64,000 bases of DNA from Solirubrobacterales bacterium (GCA_025450585.1 JANWHD010000027.1:1-64000); one strand, 5' to 3'; positions 1 to 10,013 are shown, counted from the stretch's first letter. Notes: generated by a model not told the origin, from the letters alone. Numbers and translations are program-made.

Positions 1-254
1 CGCTCTTCGCGCGACCCAATCGCCCAGACGACAGCGAGGCCGAGCACTGTCCCGGGGATCGCGATCAGCGCGGTAAGCAGATCCGTATCTCCCAGGCTCC
101 GACCCGAAGCCGCCTGGACGATCGCGCCGAAGACCACAGCCCCCGTCGTGGCCCCGAGCAGCGCACCGACGATTCCCTGCCAGAAGCGATCCGGGATGAA
201 GACCGTGAAGTGCCAGAGGGCGAGACCCATCGTGAACCAGACGACCATTGCCAT
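1..254 (-). CDS. small integral membrane protein, partial (runs off left edge)
   Basis: An open frame starts at an ATG at 254, two bases after the secDF stop, and runs off the window edge with at least 84 codons. The protein begins MAMVVWFTMGLALWHF and shows about three hydrophobic segments, with an aromatic first helix and a glycine/alanine-rich second (GALLGATTGAVVFGAIV). The layout recalls small transglycosylase-associated-type membrane proteins, but I do not recognise the family. Tight spacing suggests cotranscription with secDF. Confidence 0.5.
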   Translation of the reverse strand, partial: MAMVVWFTMGLALWHFTVFIPDRFWQGIVGALLGATTGAVVFGAIVQAASGRSLGDTDLLTALIAIPGTVLGLAVVWAIGSREE

Positions 255-256
255 GG

Positions 257-3196
257 TTAGCGGTTCCTCCCGTGCTTGCGCCGCTGCTGACGGCGTTCGC
301 GACGTCGTTCGTTTCGCTCGCGTCGCGCCGCCTCGACCGGGTCGGTGGTGGGTGGCTCGCCGTTGCTCGAAGGCTCGCCGCCCTGCACGGGCGGCTCCAC
401 CTCAACGGTAGCCACCGCACTCGCCGCCGGCCGCTCCGAGCGTCGTGAGGCGATTTCCTCCTCGAGCTCCACATCGCTCTCGTCCTCGTCCAGACGCGCC
501 ACTTCGAGCTCGTCGGCGAAGGCGGGAACGCTGCCGAGAGCCGCGGTGATCCGCTCGCGCCGGCGCACGAAGCTCGGCTCGCGTTCCTTCCAGGCGTTGA
601 GCACCGGCGAGGCGATGAAGATGGACGAGTAAGTACCGGAGGCGATCCCGACCATCATCGCGAAGGCGAAGTCCTGCAGCGTCGAACCGCCGAAGATCAG
701 CAGCACCGTGACTAGGAAGACGGCCGACAGACCGGTGATCAGCGACCGGGTCAGCACCTCGCTCATCGAGCGGTTGACTATCTGTGAGAAGGCGGCTCGC
801 GGCATGCGCGGCACGTTCTCTCGCACTCGGTCGAAGACGATGATCGTGTCGTAGAGCGAGTAGCCGAGAATCGTCAGGAAGGCCGCCACCGTCGCACTGG
901 ACACTTCGCGACCGGTGAGCGAGTAGACGCCGGCGGTGATCAGGATGTCGTGCGCGACCGCGATCAGAACCGGGACCGCGTACTTGGCCTCGAAGCGGAA
1001 GGCAACATAGGCGGAGATCAGGAGCAGCGAGAAGATGATCGCGAGAATTGCGCTGCGGGCGACCTGCTCGCCGAAGGTCGGGCCCACGCTGGTGTTTTCG
1101 AAGCTGCCGGGCTGGATGTCGAACTCCGACTGGAGGGCGGCCCGTACGTCGGCCACCCCTCCCGGTTGCAGCTCGCCCGCCTGGACCTGGAAGCCGGCAC
1201 CGAACGCCTCGTCGTCGGTCTCCTGGACCTCGGCGTCGCCGAGGTCCACCGTGTCGAGCGTATCCCGCACTTCCTCGACGGTGGCGCTTTGCTCAGGGGC
1301 GAAGTTGAGCCGCGTACCCGACTCGAAGTCGATGCCCAGGTTGAGTTGGCTGAGGGACAGCGAGAGGGCACCGACGATGAGGATCATGCCGGAGGCCGAG
1401 AAGAACCAGCGGCTGGCGCCGATGAAGTCGAAGTGCCACCGCAGGCCCGAGTCCTCGGTGCCCGCGCCGAGGAAGCGCGGTGAGTTGAGCAACCGCCCGC
1501 GGCCGAAGGCGGCGAGCAGCGCCTGGGTGAAGACCACGGCGGTGAACAGCGAGACCAGGGTGCCGACGCCGAGCGTGAAGGCGAACCCCTTGACCCCGGC
1601 GGTGGCCAGTACGAAGAGAATGAAGGCGGTGAGCAGGGTGATGACGTTGGCGTCGACAATGGTCGCGATCCCGCGCCTGTAGCCAGCCGGGATCGCCGCG
1701 GACATGCTGCGCCCCGCCCGCACCTCCTCCTTGATCCGCTCGAAGATGATGATGTTGGAGTCCGCCGCGACACCGATCGTCAGGATCAGACCGGCGATGC
1801 CCGGGAGGGTCATCGTGATCGGGATCAGCTTGATCAGAGCGAAGAAGAAGACCGCGTAGACCGCCAGGCCGAGCACCGCCACCAGGCCGAGGAAGCGGTA
1901 GTAGATGATCAGGAAGGCGATCACCAGGAGCAGTCCGATGATCCCGGCGCGCAGCCCCTGCTCGAGCGCCTGTTCGCCCAGCGTGGCCGAGACCTCCGAC
2001 TGGCTGATCAGCTTCAGGTTGATCGGCAGCGCGCCGATCTGCAGCACAGTCGCCAGATCCTGGGCTTCGGTGACGCTGGTGAAACCACCCGAGATCTGAG
2101 CTCCGGTGCGGCCGTCGATCCCGTCGGGGTTTTCGGCGAAGTTGATGATCGGGCGGGTTTTGACTTCGTTGTCGAGGACGACGGCGAAGCGCCCGGAGAG
2201 CTGTTCGGCTTCTTCTCCCGCGGCCGGGCCGATGGCCCGCGCGGCACCGCGCTGGGCGATCCTGCGCGTGACTTCCTGGAACGCCTGCTGCCCCTCGTCA
2301 GTGAATCCGAAGGAGACGTTGGGGGCGCCGGCTTCGTTGTATTCCTGCTTGGGCCGCGTAACGTCGAGGCCCGATAGCGCCGGCCGGTCGCGCAGCGCGT
2401 ACCAGCCGGGTTCGCCGTTCTCGAGGACCTGACCGTTGCGGTCGTTGGGCAGTTCGGAGACGACGATGGTCCCGGGGGGGACCTCGATCACGACGCCCTT
2501 CTTGGGACGCTTCTCCCCGGTCGGCTTCAGAAAGAGGTCTTTCTTGGCGAACTCCGGCCCGGCGATCAGCTCATGCTGTTTGGACTCGGTGAAGAGGTAG
2601 AAGCGCGGCCTGCTGGTCGAGCAGGTGGTGCAATCCGCGACGGGCTCCTGTTCGGAGGCCAGCTTGACCGCGTTGTAGGCAGCCGGGAAAGCGCCGGAGT
2701 AGAGTAGCTGCTGGTTTTCGAATTTGGCGATGTTGCGATTCGCGGCTTCCCATTCTTCGGTCGCCTTCTGCAGCGCGCCTTCGGGCGGTTCGGCACCGGG
2801 ACGGCCGGCGATCGCGAACTCCTGCCCGATCAGGTTCGGTTCCCAGTCGTAGAAGAAGAGCTGGGCGGTCGTCCCCACCTGGTCGATCGCCCGTTGCGCG
2901 TTGCTGACGTCGGGAAGGCTGACCGCGATTCCGTCCTCGCCGATGCGCGAGACCTCGGGCTCGGCGACGCCGAACTTGTCGATCCGCTCGCGGATGATCT
3001 CGATCGAGCGTTCGATGTCCTCACCGCTGACCGACTCGACCTGGTTGGTGGGCGTGCCCTGGTAGATGAGTTCGACCCCACCTTTCAGGTCGAGTCCGAG
3101 CTTGGTCGAGCTCGAGCTGATCACCAGCAGCGAAGCGGCGATCAGACCCGCCACGAAGATGAGGACGAAGCGGTTCCAGCGTCCCATCCTCTTCAT
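257..3196 (-). CDS. secDF: SecDF fused protein-export membrane protein
   Basis: This is a single-chain fusion of SecD and SecF, the proton-driven accessory subunits that pull preproteins out of the SecYEG channel. The N-terminal half has the SecD P1 start (GGVELIYQG) and the conserved membrane motif GVAADSNIIIFERIKEE. The C-terminal half has the SecF start (LGIDFESGTRL) and the paralogous motif LYDTIIVFDRVREN. The last 80 or so residues form a charged cytoplasmic tail. I chose ATG 3196 over GTG 3205 because the GGAGG at 3206-3210 abuts the GTG but lies about 8 nt from the ATG. Fusion is usual in Bacillus but less so in actinobacteria. It follows ruvCAB, as secD/secF do in many actinobacteria. 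Confidence 0.95.
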   Translation of the reverse strand: MKRMGRWNRFVLIFVAGLIAASLLVISSSSTKLGLDLKGGVELIYQGTPTNQVESVSGEDIERSIEIIRERIDKFGVAEPEVSRIGEDGIAVSLPDVSNAQRAIDQVGTTAQLFFYDWEPNLIGQEFAIAGRPGAEPPEGALQKATEEWEAANRNIAKFENQQLLYSGAFPAAYNAVKLASEQEPVADCTTCSTSRPRFYLFTESKQHELIAGPEFAKKDLFLKPTGEKRPKKGVVIEVPPGTIVVSELPNDRNGQVLENGEPGWYALRDRPALSGLDVTRPKQEYNEAGAPNVSFGFTDEGQQAFQEVTRRIAQRGAARAIGPAAGEEAEQLSGRFAVVLDNEVKTRPIINFAENPDGIDGRTGAQISGGFTSVTEAQDLATVLQIGALPINLKLISQSEVSATLGEQALEQGLRAGIIGLLLVIAFLIIYYRFLGLVAVLGLAVYAVFFFALIKLIPITMTLPGIAGLILTIGVAADSNIIIFERIKEEVRAGRSMSAAIPAGYRRGIATIVDANVITLLTAFILFVLATAGVKGFAFTLGVGTLVSLFTAVVFTQALLAAFGRGRLLNSPRFLGAGTEDSGLRWHFDFIGASRWFFSASGMILIVGALSLSLSQLNLGIDFESGTRLNFAPEQSATVEEVRDTLDTVDLGDAEVQETDDEAFGAGFQVQAGELQPGGVADVRAALQSEFDIQPGSFENTSVGPTFGEQVARSAILAIIFSLLLISAYVAFRFEAKYAVPVLIAVAHDILITAGVYSLTGREVSSATVAAFLTILGYSLYDTIIVFDRVRENVPRMPRAAFSQIVNRSMSEVLTRSLITGLSAVFLVTVLLIFGGSTLQDFAFAMMVGIASGTYSSIFIASPVLNAWKEREPSFVRRRERITAALGSVPAFADELEVARLDEDESDVELEEEIASRRSERPAASAVATVEVEPPVQGGEPSSNGEPPTTDPVEAARRERNERRRERRQQRRKHGRNR

Positions 3197-3220
3197 CTGC
3201 TCCACCTCCTCCGCATCGTC

Positions 3221-3709
3221 CTACCCCTCCGGCGTGAGGACGATGAGAAGCCCTCCGTCGTCGTCATAGGCAGGAAACACATCGGCCACTGCCTCCGCGG
3301 GCAGATCGCCCTCGGCGTTGACCGAGACCCGCTTCCCGAGCGAGCGCACGCCCCACTCGAGCGACGTTTCGATCGGGTCGCCCGAGGCGCCGCCGTTGGC
3401 CGCCCGCGGCTCGCGGCGCGCGTCGGGCTCCCGCCATTCGAGCCCCAGCACCTCCTGCACCGGCCGGCCGATCACGTCCTCGTCGGTGAGGCCGGTCAGC
3501 TCGAAGCTGCCCCGGCCCGCGTCGATCACCCTGGCCTGCTGGTCGCAGACGAAGAAGGCCGCGTTCGGTGCCGGGTAGTAGTCGTCGAGCAGCTCGAAGA
3601 CGAAGCCGAAACCGCATTTCGAGCAGCCCTTCGGACGGGCGCTGAAGCCCGCGGTTCGCTCCGCGCTGGCCTCCCTGTGGCCGCAGTTGGGGCAGATGAA
3701 GAACGGCAT
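3221..3709 (-). CDS. zinc-ribbon plus PAS-domain protein
   Basis: A 162-residue protein. The N-terminus has a likely zinc ribbon: CPNCGH near residue 6 and CSKCGF near residue 31. Residues 45-160 resemble a PAS fold (AFFVCDQQARVIDAGRG, then TGLTDEDVIGRPVQEVLGL), so it may sense a small ligand, redox state or metal. It has no kinase or output domain. It sits between ruvB and secDF, where many actinobacteria carry yajC, and is probably in the same transcript. The specific role is unknown. Confidence 0.7.
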   Translation of the reverse strand: MPFFICPNCGHREASAERTAGFSARPKGCSKCGFGFVFELLDDYYPAPNAAFFVCDQQARVIDAGRGSFELTGLTDEDVIGRPVQEVLGLEWREPDARREPRAANGGASGDPIETSLEWGVRSLGKRVSVNAEGDLPAEAVADVFPAYDDDGGLLIVLTPEG

Positions 3710-3736
3710 CCCCCGCCAGGTTACTGAGAGTGACTT

Positions 3737-4876
3737 TTAGAAGAGGCTTCTTGCGGCATCGGGAACCTGCAGGCCCAGGTGCTCGTAGGCCCTCGGGGTG
3801 ATCACGCGGCCCCTCGGGGTCCGCTTGAGCAGGCCCTGCTGCAGCAGATAGGGCTCGAGCACGTCCTCGATCGTGTCCGCCTCCTCGCCGATCGCGACGG
3901 CCAGGGTCGAGAGGCCGACAGGGCCTCCGGCGAACTTGCTGGCGACCGTGTCGAGCAGGGCGCGGTCGCTGCGGTCGAGGCCGCCGGCGTCGACCTCGAG
4001 CATCTTCAGGGCCGACGCCGCGACCTCGGCGTCGATCGCCCCGCGGTCCTTGACCTGGGCGAAGTCCCGCACCCGCTTCAGCAGTCGGTTCGCGACCCGC
4101 GGCGTGCCACGGGAGCGCTCGGCGATCGTCCGCGCCCCCTCCGGGTCGATCGCGACGCCGAGGATGCCGGCCGAGCGGACGACGATCTCCCCGAGGTGCT
4201 CCGGGTTGTAGTGCTCGAGGCGGTGGGAAAGGCCGAAGCGATCCCGCAGCGGGGTGGTCAGCAGTCCGGCCCGGGTGGTGGCCCCGATCAGCGTGAAGGG
4301 CGGCAGGGGCAGGGTAACGGTGCGGGCCCCGGCGCCCTGACCGAGCACGACCGGCAGCTCTCCGTCCTCCATCGCCGGGTAGAGCGTCTCCTCGACCGCG
4401 CGGCCGAGCCGGTGGATCTCGTCGACGAAGAAGACGCTGCCGGGCTCCAGAGCGGTAAGGAAGGAGGCGACGTCGGCCTTGCGCTCCAGCGCCGGGCCGG
4501 CAGTCTGCACCATCGGCACGCCCATCTCCTCGGCGACGATGTGGGCCAGCGAGGTCTTGCCGAGGCCGGGCGGACCGGCCAGCAGGACGTGATCGAGCGG
4601 CTCGTCGCGGCCACGCGCGGCCTCGATGAAGATCGCCAGCTGATCGGTGACCTGAGTCTGGTTGACGAAGTCGGCAAGCCGGCGCGGGCGCAGCGAGCGG
4701 TCGAGATCCTCGTCGGGCGCGTCGGCGCGGGCGTCGTGAACCCGCACGCCATCAACGGCTGCCTCCTCTGCCCCCGCGAGGGCCTGAGAATCAGATATGG
4801 ACAGGCCCTCGCTCCCGCGTCCGGGGGCGGCCGGTGCATCCTCGATGCCTGGTGTCCGAATGCGTTTCTGGCTCAT
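3737..4876 (-). CDS. ruvB: Holliday junction branch-migration ATPase RuvB
   Basis: RuvB is the AAA+ motor that, with RuvA, drives branch migration of Holliday junctions. The 379-residue protein has Walker A GPPGLGKT, Walker [10 protein letters not shown], the sensor segment GATTRAGLL and the C-terminal winged-helix domain ending [17 protein letters not shown]. It is longer than the usual 330-350 residues because of an N-terminal extension of about 45 residues. Its ATG overlaps the ruvA TGA (ATGA at 4873-4876), indicating translational coupling. Confidence 0.96.
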   Translation of the reverse strand: MSQKRIRTPGIEDAPAAPGRGSEGLSISDSQALAGAEEAAVDGVRVHDARADAPDEDLDRSLRPRRLADFVNQTQVTDQLAIFIEAARGRDEPLDHVLLAGPPGLGKTSLAHIVAEEMGVPMVQTAGPALERKADVASFLTALEPGSVFFVDEIHRLGRAVEETLYPAMEDGELPVVLGQGAGARTVTLPLPPFTLIGATTRAGLLTTPLRDRFGLSHRLEHYNPEHLGEIVVRSAGILGVAIDPEGARTIAERSRGTPRVANRLLKRVRDFAQVKDRGAIDAEVAASALKMLEVDAGGLDRSDRALLDTVASKFAGGPVGLSTLAVAIGEEADTIEDVLEPYLLQQGLLKRTPRGRVITPRAYEHLGLQVPDAARSLF

Positions 4877-5466
4877 GCCTTGCTCCGCGAGGTCCCGGCC
4901 TTGCGCAGGGCGGCCGCGATCAGCTCCTCGGCATCACCGCTGTCGATCCCGTCGAGCAGCTGCTCGGCCTCCAGCGGCGCGTAGCCGAGGTTGACCAGGC
5001 CGTCACGCGCAAGGGAACGGGCGTCCTCGGCGCCGCCGACCGGTGCCACCTCTTCCTCCAGCGCCCCGGCGATCTTCTCTCTCAACTCAACGATGATCCG
5101 CTCGGAGGTCCGCTTGCCGATGCCCGGCACGGCCTGGAAGCGCTTGGCGTCGCCGGCCGCGATCGCGCGCAGGAGCTCGCGCGCGGGACCGCCGGAGAGC
5201 GCGGCGAGGGCCACCTTGGGCCCGATGCCGCTGACCGAGATCAGCTCGCCGAAGAGGTCCCGCTCCTCCTCGGAGGCAAAGCCGAAGAGGGCGAGCGAGT
5301 CCTCGCGGGAGATCAGCTCGGCATGCAGAAAGGCCTCGCGCCCGGTGGCCGGTACCGCCTTCAGCGTCTCCGAGGAGACGGCCAGCCGATAGCCGACCCC
5401 ACCGGCGTCGATGACCACGTGATCGGGACGGCGCACCATTACCTCTCCGCGAACGGCTGCGATCAT
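4873..5466 (-). CDS. ruvA: Holliday junction-binding protein RuvA
   Basis: RuvA binds four-way junctions and loads RuvB. It is 197 residues, starting [10 protein letters not shown]. The OB-fold comes first, followed by helix-hairpin-helix motifs ([13 protein letters not shown] and [16 protein letters not shown]) and the C-terminal RuvB-binding domain ([16 protein letters not shown]). The open frame extends upstream, but ATG 5466 is supported by homology and by its 4-bp overlap with the ruvC stop. Confidence 0.95.
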   Translation of the reverse strand: MIAAVRGEVMVRRPDHVVIDAGGVGYRLAVSSETLKAVPATGREAFLHAELISREDSLALFGFASEEERDLFGELISVSGIGPKVALAALSGGPARELLRAIAAGDAKRFQAVPGIGKRTSERIIVELREKIAGALEEEVAPVGGAEDARSLARDGLVNLGYAPLEAEQLLDGIDSGDAEELIAAALRKAGTSRSKA

Positions 5467-5993
5467 GCCGCCGGCCTCGCGCCCTGTGCCACGGCGCTCG
5501 CGGCCGCGACGGCCGCCTGGTGCCCGGTGCCGCCGCCGTGGCAGATCGCCACCGCGAGCGCGTCGGCGGCGTGATCGGGCGTCGGCGGCTCGGGCAAGCC
5601 GAGCAGGGTGCCGACCATCCGCTGCACCTGCTCCTTGCCAGCGGCACCGGACCCGCAGACGGCCTTCTTGATCGCCTGCGGGGTGTAGGTGAAGCAGCTC
5701 ACGCCGCGCTGGGCCGCCGCCAGCATCGCCGCCCCGCTGGCCCTGCCGACGGCCATCGCGGAGTGGACGTTCTTGCCGAAGTAGAGGTCCTCGAGCGCCA
5801 TCGCCTTCGGCTCGTGCCATTCGATCAGCTCCGAGAGCGCGCCGTGGATGCGCTCCAGGCGCAGCTCCATGGGCTGCTCGGGCAAGGTCTCGACGACGCC
5901 GCCATCGAGCGCGACCATGCGGCTGCCCTCGATCCTGACCACCCCGAAGCCGAGGTTGGCTGCGCCGGGGTCGATCCCCATCACGACTTGCAT
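5463..5993 (-). CDS. ruvC: Holliday junction resolvase RuvC
   Basis: RuvC is the endonuclease that cuts Holliday junctions symmetrically. The 176-residue protein carries the RNase H-fold catalytic acidic residues in GIDPGAANLGFG (Asp7), ALEDLYFGKNVHSA (Glu near 67) and the C-terminal TPDHAADALAVAICH. Size and motifs are typical. It is the first gene of the overlapping ruvCAB run. A 123-bp gap separates it from yebC, which probably leads the same operon. Confidence 0.95.
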   Translation of the reverse strand: MQVVMGIDPGAANLGFGVVRIEGSRMVALDGGVVETLPEQPMELRLERIHGALSELIEWHEPKAMALEDLYFGKNVHSAMAVGRASGAAMLAAAQRGVSCFTYTPQAIKKAVCGSGAAGKEQVQRMVGTLLGLPEPPTPDHAADALAVAICHGGGTGHQAAVAAASAVAQGARPAA

Positions 5994-6116
5994 AGGAAGT
6001 GATTCTGGGACGAGCCTCGGATGCCTTCCGGAAACGATGGGTGGCGACTTATCCGTGATATGGACGGAAAAGTCGCCACCCGACTCAAAGAACCCCAGGA
6101 TCTCCTGGAACCCCGG

Positions 6117-6875
6117 CTACGCCGCTTGCGCCGCCAGCTTCTCGATGATCTCCTCGGGCACGTCGAAGTTGGCGTGGACCTCGTTGACGTCGTCGTGCTC
6201 CTCGAGCGTGTCGACCAGCCGCAGCAGCCATTCCGCATCGGTGCCCTTGACCGTGACCGTGCTCTTCGGCTCCATCGCGACGTCTGCCGAGGCGATCTCG
6301 ACCCCGGCGGCCTCGAGGGCCTCGCGCACCGCGCCGAGGTCGCCCGGCTCGCAGACCACCCGCAGCCGATCGCCGTCCTCGCGCACGTCCTCGGCGCCGG
6401 CGTCGATCGCGACGATCAGGTCGTCCTCGCCGTAGCGGCCGGCGTCGACCGCGACCACCCCGCGTTTCTCGAAGATCCAGGCGACCGACCCGGGCTCGCC
6501 GAGGCTGCCGTGGTGCTTGGTGAAGGCGTGGCGGATGTCGGCGCTGGCGCGGTTGCGGTTGTCGGTCAGCGCCTCGACCAGGATCGCCGCGCCGCCGGGG
6601 CCGTAGCCCTCGAAGAGGATGCTTTCGATCGCAGCGGCATCGGTGCCGATGCCGCTGCCGCGGTCGATCGCGCGCTGGATGTTGTCCTTTGGCATCGAAG
6701 CTTCGCGGGCCTTCTGGACCGCGGTCGCCAGCGCCGGATTGCCGTCGGGATCGCTGCCGCCATCGCGGGCTGCGACCGTGATCGCCCGCGCCAGCTTGGT
6801 GAAGAGCTTGCCGCGTTTTGCGTCCGCGGCTCCCTTCTTGTGCTTGATCGAAGACCACTTCGAGTGACCGGACAT
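6117..6875 (-). CDS. yebC: YebC/PmpR-family transcription or translation factor
   Basis: The protein starts with the family hallmark MSGHSKWSSIKHKKG and contains KDNIQRAIDRG and YGPGGAAILVEALTDN, typical of the YebC family of about 250 residues. Members have been described as DNA-binding regulators and, more recently, as ribosome-associated factors that help translate difficult sequences. I chose ATG 6875 over 6884 (MAAMSGH) because the family starts at MSGHSKW. It sits upstream of ruvCAB as in many bacteria and is divergent from the gene at 6899. Confidence 0.93.
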   Translation of the reverse strand: MSGHSKWSSIKHKKGAADAKRGKLFTKLARAITVAARDGGSDPDGNPALATAVQKAREASMPKDNIQRAIDRGSGIGTDAAAIESILFEGYGPGGAAILVEALTDNRNRASADIRHAFTKHHGSLGEPGSVAWIFEKRGVVAVDAGRYGEDDLIVAIDAGAEDVREDGDRLRVVCEPGDLGAVREALEAAGVEIASADVAMEPKSTVTVKGTDAEWLLRLVDTLEEHDDVNEVHANFDVPEEIIEKLAAQAA

Positions 6876-6898
6876 AGCTGCCATTCTATGAATCGGAC

Positions 6899-7333
6899 AT
6901 GACCACCGAATCGCACAGCGTCAGGCCGGTCAGGGGATTGGTCGCCAGCGTCGTCTTCGTCGCGATGCTGCTCGCTGCCCTCTCGATCTGGACCGCGATC
7001 CCGCTGACCTGGATCTACATCGGGTCCAAGGTCTCCCACACGCAGTTCCCGAGCACCGGCCCCTACTTCGTCGTCGCCGCCGGGATCATCGTTTCGGTCC
7101 TGCTGATCGCCTGGCTGATCGGCCGGCTCAACCGCCTCTACATCCAGATCACGGGCACCAACCGACTGGCCCCGATGCGCGCACCCTGGCTCAGGAGCAT
7201 GCGCGACACCTCCCCCAGGGCCGGCTCGACCACCGTCGTTGAGGCCGTCCTGATGGGCTCCGTCCTCCTCGCGGCCTTCTGCCTGACCGTCTGGTTCTTC
7301 TTCCTCGCCGGATCGCCGATCCCGAACCAGTAG
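6899..7333 (+). CDS. small integral membrane protein, unknown function
   Basis: A 144-residue protein with three clear membrane segments: LVASVVFVAMLLAALSIW, YFVVAAGIIVSVLLIAWLI and VLMGSVLLAAFCLTVWFFFL. No catalytic motif or known family is recognised. It is transcribed divergently from yebC with a short shared promoter region. Its stop codon abuts the stop of the convergent aminopeptidase gene with no gap. Confidence 0.7.
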   Translation: MTTESHSVRPVRGLVASVVFVAMLLAALSIWTAIPLTWIYIGSKVSHTQFPSTGPYFVVAAGIIVSVLLIAWLIGRLNRLYIQITGTNRLAPMRAPWLRSMRDTSPRAGSTTVVEAVLMGSVLLAAFCLTVWFFFLAGSPIPNQ

Positions 7334-8437
7334 CTAAACGACGAACTTGCCGTTTTCCTGCATGACGACGCCGTCGACTTCGAGCTTGCCGCCGAGGCGG
7401 AGGTCGCAGACGAGGTCGGTGTGCACGGCGGACTCATTGACGCCGCCGGACTCGGGATAACTGCGGCCGACCGCCATGTGGACGGTGCCGCCGATCTTCT
7501 CGTCGAGCAGGACCTCGAGTGTGCCGCGGTCGATCGCGTAGTTGGTGCCGATGCCGAGCTCGCCGAGGCGGCGGGCGCCCTCGTCGGTGTCGAGCAGCTG
7601 GACCAGGAACTCCTCGCCCCTCTCGGCGCTCGCGTCGACGACCTTCCCGGACTCGAAGCGCAGGCGCACTCCCGAGACCTCGCGGCCGCCGATGACCGCC
7701 GGCAGGTGGAACGTCACCTCGCCCTCGACTGAGTCCTCCACGGGGCCGGTGAAGAACTCGCCGTCGGGCATGTTGTGGTCGCCGACGCAGGGGATGAACG
7801 TGCGCCCTGCGATGCCGAGCTTGATGTCGGTCCCCGGCGCGGTGACCCGCACCTCCTCGTGGCCCTGGATCCACTCGGCCAGGCGTTCGCACTCCTTCGA
7901 GGCGCGCTTCCAGGCTGTCAGCGGGTCGGGGTCGTCGGCCAGGCAGGCACCGAAGTAGAAGTCCTCGAAGTCGCCGAGGCTCATCTCCGCCTCCGAGGCG
8001 TAGGCGTTGGTCGGGTAGAGCGTGTAGCACCAGCGGAAGTCGCCCGCCGCGCTGCGGTCCATCATCTTCGCCAGCAGGTCGCCAACCGCGGTCTGGCGAC
8101 GGGTCTGGCGCTCGGGCGGCACGGCGGAGAGCTCGCGCGTGTTGGCGCTGGCGCCGACCGCGATGCGCACGTCGGCCTTCTCCGCCATCCACTCCGTCAC
8201 CGGCGAGATCCACTCCAGCTGCGCGTCGCTGGCGTGCTTGTAGTAGACGGCCGCCAGGCCGTCGAGGGAGACGTTGAGGATCGGGTGAGCACCGGCCTTC
8301 AGCACCTCCTCGTAGACGGCGCGCAAGAGCGGCTCGGCGCCGACCTCGCCGTCGATCGAGACAACCTCTCCCTTGGCCACCTTGGTCGAGTACCCGACCA
8401 GGATCTTCGCCAGGTTCTCCGCCCTCGAATCCCTCAC
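7334..8437 (-). CDS. M29-family metallo-aminopeptidase
   Basis: A 367-residue protein of the AmpS/AmpT/PepII (M29) family, cytosolic aminopeptidases with two metal ions. Family-typical stretches are NLAKILVGYSTKVAKGEVV at the N-terminus, FTGPVEDSVEGEVTFHLPA mid-chain, and GTNYAIDRGTLEVLLDEKI followed by GGTVHMAVGRSYPESGG near the C-terminus. The start is a GTG that overlaps the pdxT stop by 4 bp (GTGA at 8434-8437), so translation is probably coupled to pdxST. Confidence 0.88.
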   Translation of the reverse strand: MRDSRAENLAKILVGYSTKVAKGEVVSIDGEVGAEPLLRAVYEEVLKAGAHPILNVSLDGLAAVYYKHASDAQLEWISPVTEWMAEKADVRIAVGASANTRELSAVPPERQTRRQTAVGDLLAKMMDRSAAGDFRWCYTLYPTNAYASEAEMSLGDFEDFYFGACLADDPDPLTAWKRASKECERLAEWIQGHEEVRVTAPGTDIKLGIAGRTFIPCVGDHNMPDGEFFTGPVEDSVEGEVTFHLPAVIGGREVSGVRLRFESGKVVDASAERGEEFLVQLLDTDEGARRLGELGIGTNYAIDRGTLEVLLDEKIGGTVHMAVGRSYPESGGVNESAVHTDLVCDLRLGGKLEVDGVVMQENGKFVV

Positions 8438-9015
8438 CGCGCCGTCTCCTCTCGCTCGCGAACGCTCGTCATCGCCATGAACAATGCATGAAGGCGCGGA
8501 TCCTCGGTCAGCTCGGGATGAAACGCGCAGGCGAGCACGCTGCCTTCGCGGATAGCCACCGGATGGTCCTCGTATGTGGAGAGCACCTCGACGCCCGCTC
8601 CGTGTCGCTCGACCCAGGGGGCGCGGATGAAGACCGCGCGCAATGGCTCCTCGCCGATCCCCGTGACCTCCAGGTCGGCCTCGAAGCTGTTCAGCTGGCG
8701 GCCGAAGGCGTTGCGGGAGGCGGTTGCGTCGATAAGGGCCAGGTGCGCGTCGTCGCAGACGATCATTCCCGCACAGGTTCCGAAGACCGTCTTACCCGCT
8801 TCGCAGTGCGCACGGATCGGCTCGGCCAGGTCAGCCGACTCGATTCCCTTGGAGATCGTCGTGCTCTCGCCGCCCGGGATCACGAGCCCGTCCAGGTCCT
8901 CTAGGTCGGCAGGGACCTTGACCTCCGTTACCTCGGCTCCGAGCTTCCACAAAACCCGCTCGTGTGCTTCGAATCCGCCCTGGATCGCTAGGACGCCGAT
9001 GCGTAGGTCAGGCAC
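8434..9015 (-). CDS. pdxT: pyridoxal 5'-phosphate synthase glutaminase subunit PdxT
   Basis: PdxT is the class I glutaminase that feeds ammonia to PdxS in the DXP-independent vitamin B6 pathway. Motifs: [17 protein letters not shown] at the start, [12 protein letters not shown] (oxyanion region), the nucleophile in FGTCAGMIV, and the His/Glu pair in [10 protein letters not shown]. The longer open frame begins at 9084, but the family start corresponds to GTG 9015. That GTG overlaps the pdxS stop by 8 bp, as expected for a coupled complex. Confidence 0.94.
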   Translation of the reverse strand: MPDLRIGVLAIQGGFEAHERVLWKLGAEVTEVKVPADLEDLDGLVIPGGESTTISKGIESADLAEPIRAHCEAGKTVFGTCAGMIVCDDAHLALIDATASRNAFGRQLNSFEADLEVTGIGEEPLRAVFIRAPWVERHGAGVEVLSTYEDHPVAIREGSVLACAFHPELTEDPRLHALFMAMTSVREREETAR

Positions 9016-9895
9016 CGCGGTCCTGCAGAAGCGCGTCGGCCGCCGCCAGCTCGGCAATCTCGAGCCCGGGCATCGCCTCTCCAAGACCGATCGAGGCAGC
9101 CGCGACCCGCTCGGGGTCGTCGAAATGCGTGGTCGCCTCGACGATCGCCTTCGCCCGGCGTTCGGGGTCGTCGCTCTTGAAGATTCCCGAGCCGACGAAG
9201 TTGCCTTCGGCGCCGAGCTGCATCATCAGCGCGGCATCCGCCGGCGTCGCTATCCCGCCTGCGCAGAAGAGGGGCACCGGGAGGCTGCCCTTCGCGGCGA
9301 CCTCGTGGACGACTTCGAGCGGGGCCTGGTGCTCCTTGGCGGCACCGGCCAGTTCCTCCGGGCCGAGCTGGGCGAGCCGCTTGATCCCGGCAACGATCTC
9401 GCGCATGTGGCGCACGGCCTCGACCACATTGCCGGTGCCGGCCTCGCCCTTGGAGCGGATCATCGCCGCCCCCTCGCCGATCCGCCGCAGCGCCTCGCCG
9501 AGGTTGGTCGCGCCGCAGACGAAGGGGATCTCGAAGGCGAGCTTGTCGATGTGGTGACGCTCATCGGCGGGCGTCAGAACCTCCGACTCGTCGATGTAGT
9601 CGACCTCAAGCGCCTGCAGAACCTGGGCCTCGGCGAAATGACCGATGCGCGCCTTGGCCATGACCGGGATCGTCACCGCCTCCTGGATCCCCTTGATCAT
9701 CGCCGGGTCCGACATCCGCGCGACCCCACCGTCCCTCCGGATATCAGCAGGAACCCGCTCCAGAGCCATCACAGCGCAAGCCCCGGCATCCTCAGCAATC
9801 CGTGCCTGCTCAGGCGTGACCACGTCCATGATCACCCCGCCCTTGAGCATCTCGGCGAGGCCCGTCTTAACTCTAAAAGTCGCTCGTTCAGCCAT
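9008..9895 (-). CDS. pdxS: pyridoxal 5'-phosphate synthase subunit PdxS
   Basis: PdxS condenses ribose 5-phosphate, glyceraldehyde 3-phosphate and ammonia to PLP. The 295-residue product has the family hallmarks [46 protein letters not shown], the strictly conserved segment [15 protein letters not shown] and [16 protein letters not shown]. The ATG at 9895 matches the family N-terminus, although the frame stays open to 10981. The terminal region is followed directly by pdxT. Confidence 0.97.
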   Translation of the reverse strand: MAERATFRVKTGLAEMLKGGVIMDVVTPEQARIAEDAGACAVMALERVPADIRRDGGVARMSDPAMIKGIQEAVTIPVMAKARIGHFAEAQVLQALEVDYIDESEVLTPADERHHIDKLAFEIPFVCGATNLGEALRRIGEGAAMIRSKGEAGTGNVVEAVRHMREIVAGIKRLAQLGPEELAGAAKEHQAPLEVVHEVAAKGSLPVPLFCAGGIATPADAALMMQLGAEGNFVGSGIFKSDDPERRAKAIVEATTHFDDPERVAAASIGLGEAMPGLEIAELAAADALLQDRGA

Positions 9896-9982
9896 TGATC
9901 CCAATACTACGTGCCGGCCCGTTCCCCCTGCTCGCAACCATCCGAAACAAGCTGTCAGCCAGCGCCGCCTGTCCCGCGGGTG

Positions 9983-10013
9983 GCGTCGTAGGGGGAACCG
10001 CCCCCGAGGACGC
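9983..10013. terminator. GC-rich hairpin between pdxS and the RpiR regulator gene
   Basis: A stem of GCGTC...GACGC and GGGGG...CCCCC with a 5-nt loop lies between the 3' end of the regulator gene (10078) and the pdxS start (9895). There is no strong U-tract on the minus-strand side, so it may be a factor-assisted terminator or a pdxS leader structure. No PLP- or thiamin-type riboswitch is recognisable. Confidence 0.35.
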
